A stretch of DNA of 64,000 nucleotides from Heterohyrax brucei (GCA_028571685.1 CM053140.1:222351323-222415322), one strand, 5' to 3'. Numbered from the stretch's first letter, positions 22,190-32,975 are shown. Notes: generated by a model not told the origin, from the sequence alone. Numbers and translations are program-made.

Positions 22190-22655
22190 TTAAAATACAC
22201 AGCCACCACCTGTTTGTTAGTTTCTCTTACTGTGGTGGCTTGCATGTTGCTGTGATGCTGCAAAATACCACACCTGTATTTCAAATACCGGCAAGGTCAC
22301 TCCTGGGGAACAGGTTTCAGCGAAGCGTTCAGCCTAAGACTAAGGCAAAAATGACTGGCTACCTACTCTGAAAATAGTCAATGAAAATCTTATGGATCAC
22401 AACAGAGCATTGTCTGACTTGCTTTTGACACATTCCTAGGAGGGATCGATCATCAGCAGACATCATGTTTGATGAAGGAGAGGGTCACTAAGGGTGTATG
22501 AGAGGTTTGGTGAGATGGATGGGAGCATTATCTGCAGGGATGGACTCAAACATGTTGGTGATTATGAAGATGACGCGGGGTTGGGCAATACTTCGTTCTG
22601 TTGAACTGAGAGTTGCCATGAGTAGTAGCCAGTTCTGCAGTAGCTAACAACAAAG
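22190..22655 (+). mobile_element. Composite non-autonomous RTE-related element, copy 1
   Basis: Starts 'actgtggtggcttgcatg' and 'gttgctgtgatgctg', then 'gtatttcaaatac', 'aggtttcagc', 'agtcaatgaaaatcttatgg' and 'atcacaacagagcattgtc'. The end reads 'acttcgttctgttgaactga' and 'agctaacaacaaag', which matches the RTE 3' terminus. A second copy is at 37053-37490, a fragment is at 26655-26745, and an antisense tRNA-headed relative is at 32345-32670. The structure is a 5' module joined to an RTE 3' end, with no coding capacity. Confidence 0.65.
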
Positions 22656-23664
22656 CTCCTAACTCTAATCATATTTTTCTTCTCTCTCCAATGCTTTCTA
22701 CCTGATTACCATTGCTTCTACAGGTAAACTAAAGTCTTATTTAATTAAAAAGTATATAAAATTCAGTAACAGAGGTTATGAAAAGAAACTAACAGAGCTT
22801 ACCTGGTTTTTTGATAAAGCCTAAGGAGTCCTCTACATGAAAAAAAAAATTGAGGATTTTTTCTCTAATAACTCATTCAATACATATTTATTACACACCT
22901 CCATTCCTTGAAAAGTATCCACCTAATCATCATAGTTGCCTCTCCTGATGGCTTTCCAGATTGTGGAATTTCTACCACCCAAAACAAAGCCCCTTCAGAG
23001 CAGAAACTGCGTCTGTTGGCTTACTTGAGTCACAGATTTATTTAGCTTTGCCCATTTAATTTTTTTAATTGTCTTTGTTTCCAGTATGCTAGAATTGGAC
23101 CATTTCACATTAACAACAACAAAAATAAATCTGTATCCAGCTTCTGTCGAAAAACTAACACCACTGGAAAAGTTGGGTTTTTCTGTAGCAACAATGACTA
23201 CGGGCTTGTGCTGACTGTCCTTGAAATGGCACCTATGCTTTCTAGTCTGCCTCAGTAGCTTCTACCACCAGCTCCTCTCAGGAAGCTTCTTTGTGCATTT
23301 GAGTTTATGATAGTTGCTTGCTTCACCTCGAAAATTCTTGACTGTGGAAGAAGAGGTAGAAGTCTGGGGATGATCCTAAGGAATGAAAGGACTGAAAGCA
23401 GTAAGGAGGTAACAAGGGCTTAGGGAAATGTATGGAGTTAGACTCCACTCAATTCACTGTAGTATGAGGTTTACCACTTTCAGCATTCATCAATTAGGGA
23501 AGTGTTTTTCTCTATGAGGCTTAAAAACCTGGCTTAAAAATCTTATAGCTAGTTGTCAGTTAGAGTTATGAAGAATGAATTCCATCATCTCACTATCAAA
23601 CCAACAATTGTCAGGAGTAATACGTTTGTTGCATAAAGCCTGATTCAGGCATAATCGTGACACT
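22656..23664. other. Unassigned sequence
   Basis: About 1 kb with no repeat or exon that I recognise. AT-rich, with short A and T runs; no sustained open frame. Confidence 0.4.
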
Positions 23665-24250
23665 GGTGGCAGACAGACCTTAGGATGATCTTCAATAATT
23701 CCCACTTTCTGGTGTTCATGTCTTTGTGTAATCCCCTCCTTTGAGTATAGGAGGTATCAGTGACTTGCTTCTAACCAACAGAATGTGGCAAAGATGATGG
23801 GATGTCATTCCTGTGATTTCAGACTCTAGATGACTACAGCTGGAGAACGTCATTGCTGGCTTAATGATGTAAGTTGTTATGTTGAAGAAGCCCATGGGGC
23901 AAGGAACTGTAGGCAGATTTAGACACTAAAAAAATAGCCCTTAGGAACTTTGAAAGCCTCTAGGACCTGACGGTGATCTCAGCTAACACCAGCAGAGAAT
24001 TGGAACTTTTAGTTTATACAGCTACAAGGAAATTAATTCTGTTCAAGAACTTGAGTGAACATGGAAGTAAATTCTTCCCTAGTCAAGCCTTCAAATAAGA
24101 ATAGTCTGGCTGACACTGTGACTGTAGCTTTGTGAGACCATGTGCAGAACAACTGGCTAGCTTGTTTCTGGACTCCTGACCTACAGAACCAGTGAGTTTT
24201 AAATGACTAGGTTGTGGTAACTCTTTATGCAATAATAGAAAATGAATACA
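23665..24250 (+). mobile_element. MaLR (MLT1-like) LTR, sense, old
   Basis: Landmarks in order: 'ggtgttcatgtctttgtg', 'gtgacttgcttctaacc', 'aatgtggcaaagatgatggg', 'ggcaaggaact', 'agtcaagccttcaaataag' and 'cctgacctacagaac', ending near 'ttatgcaataatagaaaatg'. This is the layout of old MLT1-type LTRs. The minus-strand open frame of 112 codons across its end is incidental. Confidence 0.6.
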
Positions 24251-24485
24251 GTGCTCTTTCATCTTCTTTCTATCATATTCTTCCCTCTCTTCCTTTCCAC
24301 AGCTCTGTAATGCCTGTGTGAAACTATCCATTGACCCAGCACTCCCCTTGCTCTCACGCCTCACAATGCTATCCCAAACTGGATTTCTCAGTAGTATTTT
24401 ATTTTCTGAAATGCTTGCCACAGGCCTTTGCCTTTAGTTTCTGCTAACTTCTGCATTTCCCAAAACTTACCTGTTCCTGGTCCTC

Positions 24486-24990
24486 TGTGTATTAATATCT
24501 CATTGCTGCTGTGACAAGTAACCACAAAGTTAGGGGCTTAAAGTAACACAGATTTATTGTCTTACAGGTCCTGAAGTCAGAAATTCAAATGGATCTCACT
24601 GGGCTGAAATCAAGGTGTTTTAAGGGCTGTGTTCCTTTCCAGTGGTTCTTCATTCCTCTCTGTAGGCTCTATTTACCTCACTCAGCTTCTAAAATTTGCT
24701 GGCCTTCCTTAGTTCTTGACTTCATCTCTCCCCCCACATTGGGCTGGGTCTTTCTCACATTGTCGTCTCTCCGGTTCATCCCCTCTGCATACCTCTTGCT
24801 ACTTAGAAACACCCTTGAGATTACCTTGGACCTACCCAGATAGTACAAGATAATAACCCCATTTCAGAGTCAACTGATCAACAACTTTAATTCCATCTGC
24901 AACATTAATTCCCCTTTGCCGTGTAACGAAGTAGTTTCCAAGGATGAGAATGTGGACATCATTGGAGGCCTATTATTTTCACTCTCACAG
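24486..24990 (-). mobile_element. ERVL/MaLR-type LTR, antisense, old
   Basis: Plus-strand reading 'tgtgtattaatatctcattg', 'acacagatttattgtcttac', 'gggctgaaatcaaggtgtt' and 'aattccatctgcaacatt' followed by 'aattcccctttgccgtgtaa'. This is typical of an MLT-type LTR read on the reverse strand. Subfamily not resolved. Confidence 0.6.
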
Positions 24991-26654
24991 TCTGTGAAAC
25001 TATAAATTTAAAAAGCAAATTGTGAGACTAATTGAAATTTTAGTGCTAAGAGCTACAATTTGTATCCTAAAGGATCTCTCCAAAAATGTGTAGAACTCTC
25101 ATATCTGAGGAATTCCTGGCACTGAGGCAAGCCTGTGTGAAAGATACGTTCGAATCAAGGAGAGAGTTTAACAGATCACAAACTATGTCTTACAAATGCT
25201 TGCTAGCTTTGCCCATTAGTAAAAAATATTTCTCTTTCTTGTCTGCATAGTCTATATCAGTATTATTCCACTGTCATAATCTAAATAGGTTAGTGGTTGT
25301 GGGTTCTGGTGCGGAGGAGGGGAGATGAGAAAACAGGGAGGCTCCCCGCAGAGCTGGGACAATGACTGCACTGCCCTAAGGAGGGTGGCAAGGCGGTGAA
25401 GCATTTCAGCTTTTACAACACCCAGGCAGCAGTCAAAGTCAGGGGCTCAGTTTTGTTTTGTGACTCCCCAGCGTGTATCAATTATCTCAATGGGTGTTCC
25501 AAATTTTCCAATAAGTCTCTAAACAAAATTAATTTTAATGGCTTTAATTAGCCCTAATTGTATTATTACTGTTATTATATATGCTCCTTCCCTGAGGTCC
25601 ATGAGAACCAAACCAATAGGCAAATGGGTGACATACGAGGACCAAAACATTAAAAAATTAATTGCCTATATGCTTTCTTATTTACATTTCTAGGTGGAAA
25701 ATAGGTCAATTGCAAACGCTGTGACACATATACATATTATGAGACAAAGCCAAGGATCGTAGACTCTGATTTATTACTCTTCAAAACGGCTCTTTCCTCC
25801 CTGGTTAAACACACACGGTCAAGGGAAAAACACACGCAGAGAGACTTTTTTCCTTTCTTTTTTTATCTGTGTTTTCCTGGCTCTCTAATTCACAGTTCTG
25901 AGAACTGTCCGATGGGTCACTGTTCCAGCTCCCCTCCCCCCTTTTTAATCTAGCCATGGTTGTCAAGAGGAAATTAATCTTTTGCAGCCAAATGAAATTT
26001 GGTCTTCCCAGCACTGGCCACTAATGAAAAATGCATTAATGGCGAGCATCGGAAAATCCCTGGCTCTCAGTACCAGAGGGTACATTTAAATAATTCTATG
26101 AATATAGATCAATAAAACTAATTTACTTATAGCTTTTGTGTGCAGTATTCAAATCTGAATAAAAGTCATTTGTATTACAATGTTTTATATTAATTTGAAG
26201 TATCTATTGTTTTACATATTAAATTAATCTTGGTCTTTAGACAGAATTTCATCTATGATATTAAAATATGAAGCTTGGGATTTGGTATTAGTAACACTGT
26301 GATTTCATAATTCAGCCTGGTTTGTCTGGATGTCATCTGAAAGGTTTGGAGAGGTCCCAGAGAGCCAGCTATGAGAAACCAGGGATAAATTGGAGAAAGA
26401 GCAGAAGGCTTTAATATTCAAGTAAGCAGCATATATCAGCAGCAATACCCAAAGGCCCACTGGGACTTTGGGGGTTTAGGTTGGGAGCCTGCTAAGTAGG
26501 AACATGGGAATGCTGGTCGTAAGTGTTCAGAATGTGAAGTGGTGGCTATAGAGTGTAAATATCCTGACTCCAGTGCTGCGATCAAGAGATTACTTCCTGT
26601 TTCAGTGAAGATAATTATCCATCAAGTATTTTCTGAGTGCCTTCCGATTTGAAA
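24991..26654. other. Non-repetitive stretch with a candidate conserved noncoding core
   Basis: No transposon is recognisable over about 1.6 kb, the longest such gap in the first half of the window. The part at about 25440-26110 is AT-rich with runs of homeodomain-like sites (TAATTA-type cores near 25530-25560, 25650-25665 and 25970-26040), separated by low-repeat sequence. There are no long open frames. Regulatory function is inference only. Confidence 0.35.
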
Positions 26655-26745
26655 AATTAGCCACTGAAAATCTTGCTGAGCACAATTTTACTCTGACACA
26701 CATGAGGTCACCATCAGTCAGAATCAACTAAACAGTAACTAGTTT
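26655..26745 (+). mobile_element. Composite RTE-related element, fragment
   Basis: 'agccactgaaaatcttgctg' followed by 'cagtcagaatcaactaaac' matches the middle and 3' end of the composite element at 22190-22655. Only about 90 bp remain. Confidence 0.55.
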
Positions 26746-27332
26746 CTCTTTACTAGGCATGTAGAAGCAAAAGTTAAAAGGCCTAAAATAATATTATTCT
26801 AGAAAATTAAAATCAATGTAGGCAAGTTACTGGGCCATTGTGATTCAATGTAATGAGTACTATTCTAGGGATTAAGCCAAGGGCACTTTAAGAGCCTGTC
26901 GATATGCCGCAGCTGTCTAGTATTCTCTGAACTTATTTGGCCACTGGATCCTTTAAAAAAAAGAGAGAAAAAACTATTAATTTCCTTTAAACTCTGTTCT
27001 AATATATAACTATGGATGTAAAGTAGTGACATAGCTAAGCAAACTTCACTGGTGGAGATTAAAAATTCACCCCCTACAAGCAAAATAATGCAGTGTCTAG
27101 CCCCTTTATAACTGCCTCCATGGAAATATTGCTGCAAAGCCTGGACATCTTCTTTTGCCTTTGGCCCAGCAGCTGTAGGGGGTTTCCAGAATGATAGCTT
27201 TGCCATGGCCAGGAGCTCAAGAAAAAAAGAAAATAAAGAACTTTCAGAGGGCCATTGGTAGTTGTGATTTTTTTTTTAAATATTTTCAACTATTCACTTG
27301 AAATAGTATGCCAAATCAAAAAAAAAATAAAA

Positions 27333-27445
27333 AAAATAAAACAACCCAATGACCCATAGAATTTTCTGGGAGCACCTGGCAGATTTGAACTGCTGACTTT
27401 CAGGTTAGCAGACATAGCACTAAACCACTACCCTACCAGGGTTTT
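27333..27445 (-). mobile_element. AfroSINE, antisense, 3' part missing
   Basis: 'gcacctggcagatttgaact' and 'aggttagcagacatagcac' are the complement of the SINE middle and tRNA-like head. The 3' end is reduced to 'ccaatgacccatag'. An A-rich stretch lies at 27318-27340. Confidence 0.8.
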
Positions 27446-27450
27446 CAAAT

Positions 27451-27485
27451 AGTATTTTTTTTTTTTTTTTTTTTTTTAAAAAAAA
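27451..27485. repeat. Poly-T/poly-A tract between two SINEs
   Basis: More than 25 T followed by A's. It separates two antisense AfroSINEs and probably comes from their A/T-rich ends or later slippage. Confidence 0.8.
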
Positions 27486-27642
27486 ACATTGCTGTTGAGT
27501 CAGGTCCAAATCACAGAGACCCTAGAGGTCAGAGTAGAGCTGTTCCATAGTATTTCCAAAATGCGCCTGGCAGATATGAACCGCCAACATTTTGGTTAGC
27601 AGACATAGTACCTAACCCACTATAGCACCAGGGTTTCCTCCA
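27486..27642 (-). mobile_element. AfroSINE, antisense
   Basis: Complement of the 3' end ('attgctgttgagtcagg'), middle ('agagtagagctgttcc'), B-box region ('gatatgaaccgccaac') and head ('ttggttagcagacatag'). Nearly full length. Confidence 0.87.
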
Positions 27643-27768
27643 AGTACCATGGGGACTGTTATTCGTCCGCTAACCTAGGTAAATACTATCTTTCATACCA
27701 GTAACCTTTCATCAGTCCCTATCTCTAAGTTTTAGTTTTGGACTCACAGGAACGACCTTTGTAAAATA

Positions 27769-27803
27769 TACAAATACTGTGCATTTTTTGCACAGTATTT
27801 GTA
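27769..27803. other. Perfect 15-bp inverted repeat with 5-nt loop
   Basis: 'tacaaatactgtgca' (27769-27783), loop of five T, then its exact complement 'tgcacagtatttgta' (27789-27803). No mismatch in the stem; pairing stops on both outer sides. No recognised transposon surrounds it. Confidence 0.9.
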
Positions 27804-27910
27804 CATTTAGTATTATTATTGCTAATGTTGTTACTAATTAGTAGTAGTATTGCTAACAAAACATTAAGAAAGAAAAACAAATTACTTTTTTCCTCTCATA
27901 GTCCTTCTAG

Positions 27911-27976
27911 GATTCTGGGGCGGCCAAGGATCATGAGAAGACTACAACTTCATGCCTTCCCACATCTATTGCAGAG
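27911..27976 (+). CDS. Candidate 66-nt internal exon (unidentified gene)
   Basis: The segment lies between a good acceptor (pyrimidine-rich 'ttttttcctctcatag' followed by 'tccttctag', AG at 27909-27910) and a perfect consensus donor (GAG then gtaagt, 27977-27982). It is 66 nt, divisible by three, and open in frame 1, reading 'DSGAAKDHEKTTTSCLPTSI' then AE. A branch-point-like 'gctaaca' lies at 27851-27857. The upstream AG at 27900-27901 would give a 75-nt exon that is open only in its second frame. It sits in non-repetitive DNA about 100 bp after the hairpin. I do not recognise the peptide, and no neighbouring exon is found in the window. It may be a cassette exon, a noncoding-RNA exon or chance. 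Confidence 0.35.
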
Positions 27977-28034
27977 GTAAGTGGTAAGGCAGTTTAGAGA
28001 ACAGAATTATGAGGGATGGGAGCAAAATCTTGTG

Positions 28035-28190
28035 CTTTTTCTTATTGGCTATGTGACTCAAACCCACGCTACCCAGCTTCTCTGAGTCTCAGTGTGATTA
28101 TCTGTAATACGAGAATGTAAGCCACCGCTATAGCCTTGTTACATAATTATTAAGAAGACTGTCAAGAGGATTAAAGTTAGAAATGAGTAT
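28035..28190 (+). mobile_element. MIR SINE, old
   Basis: 'cttctctgagtctcagtgtg', 'attatctgtaatacgagaat' and 'gaggattaaagttagaaatg' follow the MIR order (splice-like tRNA head lost, core, 3' part). Heavily diverged. Confidence 0.6.
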
Positions 28191-28224
28191 TTATGTACAA
28201 TGGCTGTGGGGATGACAGAGTTCT

Positions 28225-28375
28225 AGAGCATTATTTTATCCATTCACCTAATGTCTGTGCTCATTAAAATGCTATTCTAGCTGCTAGACAGTAGCAGTGA
28301 GCAAGAAAGTTGTAACTCCTGCCTTCAACGAGCTTACAGTTTAATGAGCAGTTTAATGGCTTCATGGTGTGTAAT
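28225..28375 (-). mobile_element. L2 LINE 3' end fragment
   Basis: 'cagtgagcaagaaagttg', 'taactcctgccttcaacg' and 'agcttacagtttaatgagc' match the complement of the L2 3' UTR. Old and diverged. Confidence 0.5.
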
Positions 28376-29063
28376 TTTGTGGTCACACAGAGCCATCTAT
28401 ACTTAGAAGGGTTGTACATTTGGTTTAATGCTCCAATCTTGCTGTTTCAAAATTCTTAGTAATCGTCAATGTAGACTGCACATTTTCATTTTGTTCTGGG
28501 CTGCCCAAAATATGTAACCTCTCTGGCTGGTGGGTATAAGAAGAAACTGTTGAAAAGTAAAAGGCAAAATGTTGCCAGTGTTAGACCATACTAAGAAAGG
28601 AAAGAAAAGGACACACAAAGAAGACAGGGGGTTGAGGCAATGTGTGTTAGAACGCCATTGTCTGGTGTAGATCGATCAAAGAGACTGAAGATAGGAAGCA
28701 GACAAGAGGAAACTGCCGGCTGACCTGAGTAGAAAAATCTCATTCAGTAACATAAATACAGAAGAAAAAACAAAAAGGAGGAAATCAAAATGAAGAGCAA
28801 CAAAGAAACAGTCACACTTAAAACTTAGCTGTGGCCATACCAGGTTAAGAGGGTGGAAGGAGAACTTCAGTGGATGGAGTGTGTGGAAGGAGAGTTTTAG
28901 TCTAGCCAGAATAGAGCTCACAGGCAGATCATCAGCAAAAGCTATAGAAATTTGGCATGGCCACACCCTTCCATTGTGACTGTTCCTGGACTGACTACTG
29001 CTTGAGATGGTAATAGACCTCCGAACGGATGGTCCCTTTCATAAAGCTTTGTTGTTTTATGCA
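28376..29063. other. Unassigned sequence
   Basis: About 690 bp without a recognised repeat. Purine-rich near 28590-28800. No supported coding frame. Confidence 0.35.
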
Positions 29064-29258
29064 TGAGCCCTTGTGGTACCGTTGTCAAGTGCTTAGCACC
29101 TAACCAAAAAGTCAGCAGTTTGAACTCACCTGCCACTCCAGGAAGGAACGATGGGCTAGTCTGCTTCTATAAAGATTATAGCCTAAGAAACCCTACTTTG
29201 TCCTATAGAGTTGCTATGCTTCAGAATCCACTGAGCGGTAGTGGTTTTTGTTTGATAT
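29064..29258 (+). mobile_element. AfroSINE, sense, full length
   Basis: Head 'gagcccttgtggtaccg', 'aaccaaaaagtcagcagttt', 'ctgcttctataaagattata', 'cctactttgtcctatagag' and 3' 'ctatgcttcagaatccactg' in the expected order. It keeps the central segment ('ctgcttctataaag') that shorter copies in this window lack. Confidence 0.88.
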
Positions 29259-29616
29259 TTTTAATAGTTCCTGAGTATCCTCAGACTTCTACTAGTGAGC
29301 AGGTACCTGCAGCTTCATTCCTGGTTCACCAGGGGACTTGAACCTGAGTAGTTATGTATTTAATGTGTTTTAAAAATCACACCATTCCTCTTTGCATGGC
29401 ATGTACAGCAGCCTGGGCATTATGTTCTGTTAATTCTCTAGGGCATGTCAAACAATTTGAGATTAATGGATATGATAATTACATTAATTATGGTGATAGT
29501 TACACAGGTACATATGTATATATATAAATGTAGACAGAGATATGATGAAATTATAAAATTTAAGTGTACAGAATTTATTGTATGTCAGTGTGTCTTAATA
29601 CAAATATTAAGACCTT

Positions 29617-29755
29617 TGGAGTCCTGGCAATGCAGTGGTTGAGAGCTATACCTGCTAACCAAAAAGTCAGTAGTTTGAATCCACCTACCACTCCTTGAAA
29701 ACCACATGGGGCAGTTCTGCTATGTATAAAGTCTCTATGAGTCAGCATTTAAGAT
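29617..29755 (+). mobile_element. AfroSINE, sense, short form
   Basis: 'ggagtcctggcaatgcagtg', 'ctaaccaaaaagtcag' and 'acatggggcagttctgc' followed by 'ctctatgagtcagcatt'. The central segment present at 29064-29258 is absent, so this is the deleted subfamily form. Confidence 0.85.
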
Positions 29756-29994
29756 CCTTAGAAAAAGATGTATTCTGATTTTCCGTGTGTTATTTTAAAT
29801 TGTGTTAATTTCCAAAAGTTGGGAGTTTTTCAGATGTCTCTGATTTTTATTTCCATTTCCTTTTTATTAGAGAATGTATTATTTTGTATGATTTAAATCC
29901 TTTTAAAATTGTTAGGTCTTGTCACCTGGAATTATGGTCTGTCTTGATAAATGTTCCATACTCATTTGAAAATAATATGATTGCCAATTGAACT

Positions 29995-30390
29995 CACCCT
30001 AGAAAAAGCACTACATGCCTCCTTCCTGAGCATCACTACAGTCACCATCAAAGTACTGCCCTTGGAGTGCCTAGTCCACCCTTTGGTACAATTTTGGAAC
30101 TCTTTTTCTGGAATGGCCATCAAAGCTGTTGTATTATCCTTGATGTCCTGTATGTCATCAGAATGACTTTCTCAATATTTCCTTTATCTTCAGGTAGACA
30201 AGAAAAGTCACTGGGGGCCAGATCAGGTGAGTAGGGACAGTGTTCCACTGTGCACAATGGCCATTCCAAAAAGAGTTGCAGTACTGCTTTGAGGGGCCGA
30301 CTAGGCTCTGGTGTCAGTACATCGCTTCCCAAGTGGAGTACTTTGAAGTTGAGCATCGTGATACTCAGCAGTGAGATATATAGCACTTAG
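29995..30390 (-). pseudogene. Mariner-family DNA transposon relic with transposase C-terminus
   Basis: On the minus strand, the mariner transposase end is readable: 'PYSPDLAPSDF' (about 30225-30260) contains the third catalytic aspartate region. Further on come 'LMAIPEKEFQNCT' (about 30078-30120) and 'GQYFDGD' (about 30035-30056), which together fit the last 120 residues of mariner transposases. Stops interrupt between the blocks. The N-terminal helix-turn-helix part and terminal inverted repeats were not found. This is a truncated, long-dead copy; transposases of this kind cut and paste DNA at TA sites. Confidence 0.72.
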
Positions 30391-30524
30391 AACAATTAAG
30401 CTCACAGACTTAATTGTCAGAATTCGTGTCATTGATTCATTTCTGTTGTCCAGTTTTCTACTTGCTTAAGCTGGAAGGGTAAATCTAATCCCCGGATGTT
30501 AAATTTTGTATGTTATTTCTGATA

Positions 30525-30640
30525 GTTATCCTGAGCAAAGTGCTTTACATCTCTGAGTCTTGGTTTCATCTTTTCTTAAAACAGGAGTAATAATACCCAT
30601 AAGAACTGCAACTGTAGTAGGCACCGGATAAATAACCATT
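30525..30640 (+). mobile_element. MIR SINE, old
   Basis: 'cagagcaaagtgctttacat' type sequence with 'ctctgagtcttggtttcatc' and 'acaggagtaataatacccat' matches MIR core order. Confidence 0.5.
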
Positions 30641-31014
30641 TCCTTCCCTTTATTTTGTATCAAAAGACTCTGTGTTCCTGTCTACTTACTCAAATCATTT
30701 CTCATTATGTGGCGAGCAAATTAAAACTTTTTTTTCTTAACAACGTCCCTACCAGCCCCACCTTAAAAGAATCTCTTCTTTCTCCAAAATCATCCAGCAA
30801 TTATTGTCTGTACAGTTTGCTAGTTAATCATAGGTTCTCCTTAAGAACACATCTACTATTGTCTAGAAATGGTATTTACATTTTTTTATTATTATATATC
30901 ATCCAGCGTTTGCAAATCTCTTGACCCAACAAGACATAAGCTTATGTGAGGACAGGTAACTATCTTAAATGTGTTGTTACACTGCAGCTCCTAATCAGTA
31001 CCTAGCATATATTA
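30641..31014. other. Unassigned sequence
   Basis: About 370 bp, AT-rich, with no recognised element. Confidence 0.35.
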
Positions 31015-31217
31015 CAAAACCCATTGCTGTTCAAGTTGATCTGACTCATAGCATCTCTGTACAACAGAGTAGAACTCCTCCATAAGGTTTCCAAGACTAT
31101 AAATGTTTACAGAAGCAGACTGCCGTATCTTTCTCCTACAGAGCAGCTGGTGGGTTTGAACCCCTAACCCTCTGATTAGCAGCTGAGTGCTTAACCAAGT
31201 GTAACCAGGGTTCCTTA
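31015..31217 (-). mobile_element. AfroSINE, antisense, full length
   Basis: Complement of 3' end 'cccattgctgttcaagttg', middle 'aacagagtagaactcctcc', central 'agaagcagactgccgtatct' and head 'agcagctgagtgcttaacc'. Confidence 0.88.
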
Positions 31218-32344
31218 TTAGTACATATTACGTGCTAACCTATTAAAAATTCAATTATGATAAGCATAGTCAAGAAGTCTATTCTTAAAGATTTTTCTCT
31301 TTTGTTCTTTTACCTACATCATTCTTAACAGTTATAATTTTATGCCAGAAGTTATCATGTGAGTACTATGGAATTCACACATAGTTTATGGCAGAAAATC
31401 AATCTCCCCTCTTCAAAGCACCTGAATGATTAGTTTCTATATTTTTTTCTCTCTCCTAGCCCAATTCTTAGAAGAGGACCATAAAACCGAGGAGTAGGAG
31501 ATCTGTGGAGGTATAAGCCTCTTGGAGGTCTAGAAGGTGCAGTGGTTGAAGACAAAGATTGTCCAGCTTGAGTGTGTTCCTTGTGTGAACATGAGGTCTG
31601 GTGGGCCCCTGACATCAGTAAAGACTCTGACCAAACATCAGCCAGATATATCTTTGTGCTTATGATTTATTGGTTATGGTCAAAGCAAAAGTGTGTGTTC
31701 AGTATGACTTGTAGCATTTGTTGTACTACATTCTGCTAACATTAAAGAGAGTTCCCTCCACCTGCACCCCCCTCTCCCCACCTCCCCACCCATCCCCAAA
31801 TCCTGTGTTGCCCTGTGAGCTTGAAATCTTAATGATGGGCCAACACACCAAAATTCATCTACAAGACTGTGGAGGGGCATTTGGTATCTACTGTTGCTTT
31901 CCCTACCCTATGACCATGCATCATTTTCTCTTGAGCTGGAAATTTCCAAGGAGAAATGACACTTTAGTGAATGGTGGTACAGATTTGGAAATCTATTTCA
32001 TCTCAGTAACTTCCTCAAAAATTGCATGTTTGCTAGTCACATGATGACTAGTATGACTGACAATCCTGAAACCTGCTAGAATCTGTAAATTCCTTTCCAT
32101 TCTTATGATTCTTAAAGATGTTATGATTATGATTAACCTTTGATTGTAATCATACGGGAGATTAATGGAGTTTAAAGAAACACAACCCATTGTCCTAACT
32201 CTCAAGGCTAGTCTCAGTTACTTCCTGTAAGCTGAATAATAGTGCAAGTGTTCTTCCTTCTTACATCCTAGGAACCTCTGGCATTTTACAGGAAAAAAAC
32301 CTTGAATATTATGACTCATCAGTAAGATAAGAATAAAATCAGGA
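31218..32344. other. Unassigned sequence
   Basis: About 1.1 kb with no recognised transposon. A C-rich stretch lies at 31755-31800. Overlapping short open frames on opposite strands (31680-32205) have no supporting features. Confidence 0.35.
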
Positions 32345-32670
32345 AATGTTCATTCCTGCTGGAGGGGCTTCACCAGATCTGTTGGTGGTGGTGGTGGTAG
32401 CTGCCATGGAATCAGCAATGGCTCATGGGAACTCTATGTACAGGGGATGAGACATTTTTAATTCACGGAGTTTTCAATGGCTGATTTTCAGAAGTAGATT
32501 GCAGGCTTTTTTTTCTTTGTCTGTCTCAGTCTGAAAACTCTGCTGAAACCTGTCCAGCATCAGAGCAACAACATCCCATCCCTGACAAATGGATGATGGC
32601 GGTGCTTGACGTAACTTGGCCAGGAGTCAAACCCAGGTCTCCCACATGGAAGGTGAGAAGGCTACCTTTT
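32345..32670 (-). mobile_element. tRNA-headed composite SINE, antisense
   Basis: At the right end 'gccaggagtcaaacccaggt' and 'ctcccacatggaaggtgag' are the complement of a tRNA-like B box and anticodon arm resembling tRNA-Gly. The body 'gtttcaatggctgattttc' type sequence and 'aaacctgtccagcatcagag' is the complement of the 5' module of the composite elements at 22190 and 37053. The left end ('gctgccatggaatcagc') is a RTE-like 3' end. A GGT microsatellite-like run lies at 32383-32398. Confidence 0.65.
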
Positions 32671-32975
32671 TATTAAGAAAACCTGTGAAGTGTACTGAGT
32701 ACCTCTGGTTTCATCCCTTCTATCATGGATGCATCTGGCTCAGGTTTCCACGTTTCAGAAACTCGGTACCTTCATGTACTTTCCTTCCTTCTCCCCCACT
32801 CCTCATCCTCTAAGTTGGGGAAAGTCTGAAAATTGTCCATTCAAAAATGACTCGTCTCCGTATCCCTTCTTTAACATGGATGAAGCCTTAACCACAAATG
32901 GTATTTTAAACATGAGCAAACTGCAATTTAGATTCATGTAAGTCCCTCATAACCCATGGACTAAATTACTACCCA

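Noticed and set aside
24083-24421. 112-codon minus-strand frame
   Set aside because: Overlaps the end of an old MaLR LTR and unique DNA; no recognisable features.
29064-29140. tRNA-like A and B box sequences at SINE heads
   Set aside because: No tRNA cloverleaf or intact acceptor stem; they are SINE promoter remnants, not tRNA genes.
31755-31800. C-rich stretch considered as a CpG-island or promoter
   Set aside because: Almost no CpG, and no downstream exon or initiator context.
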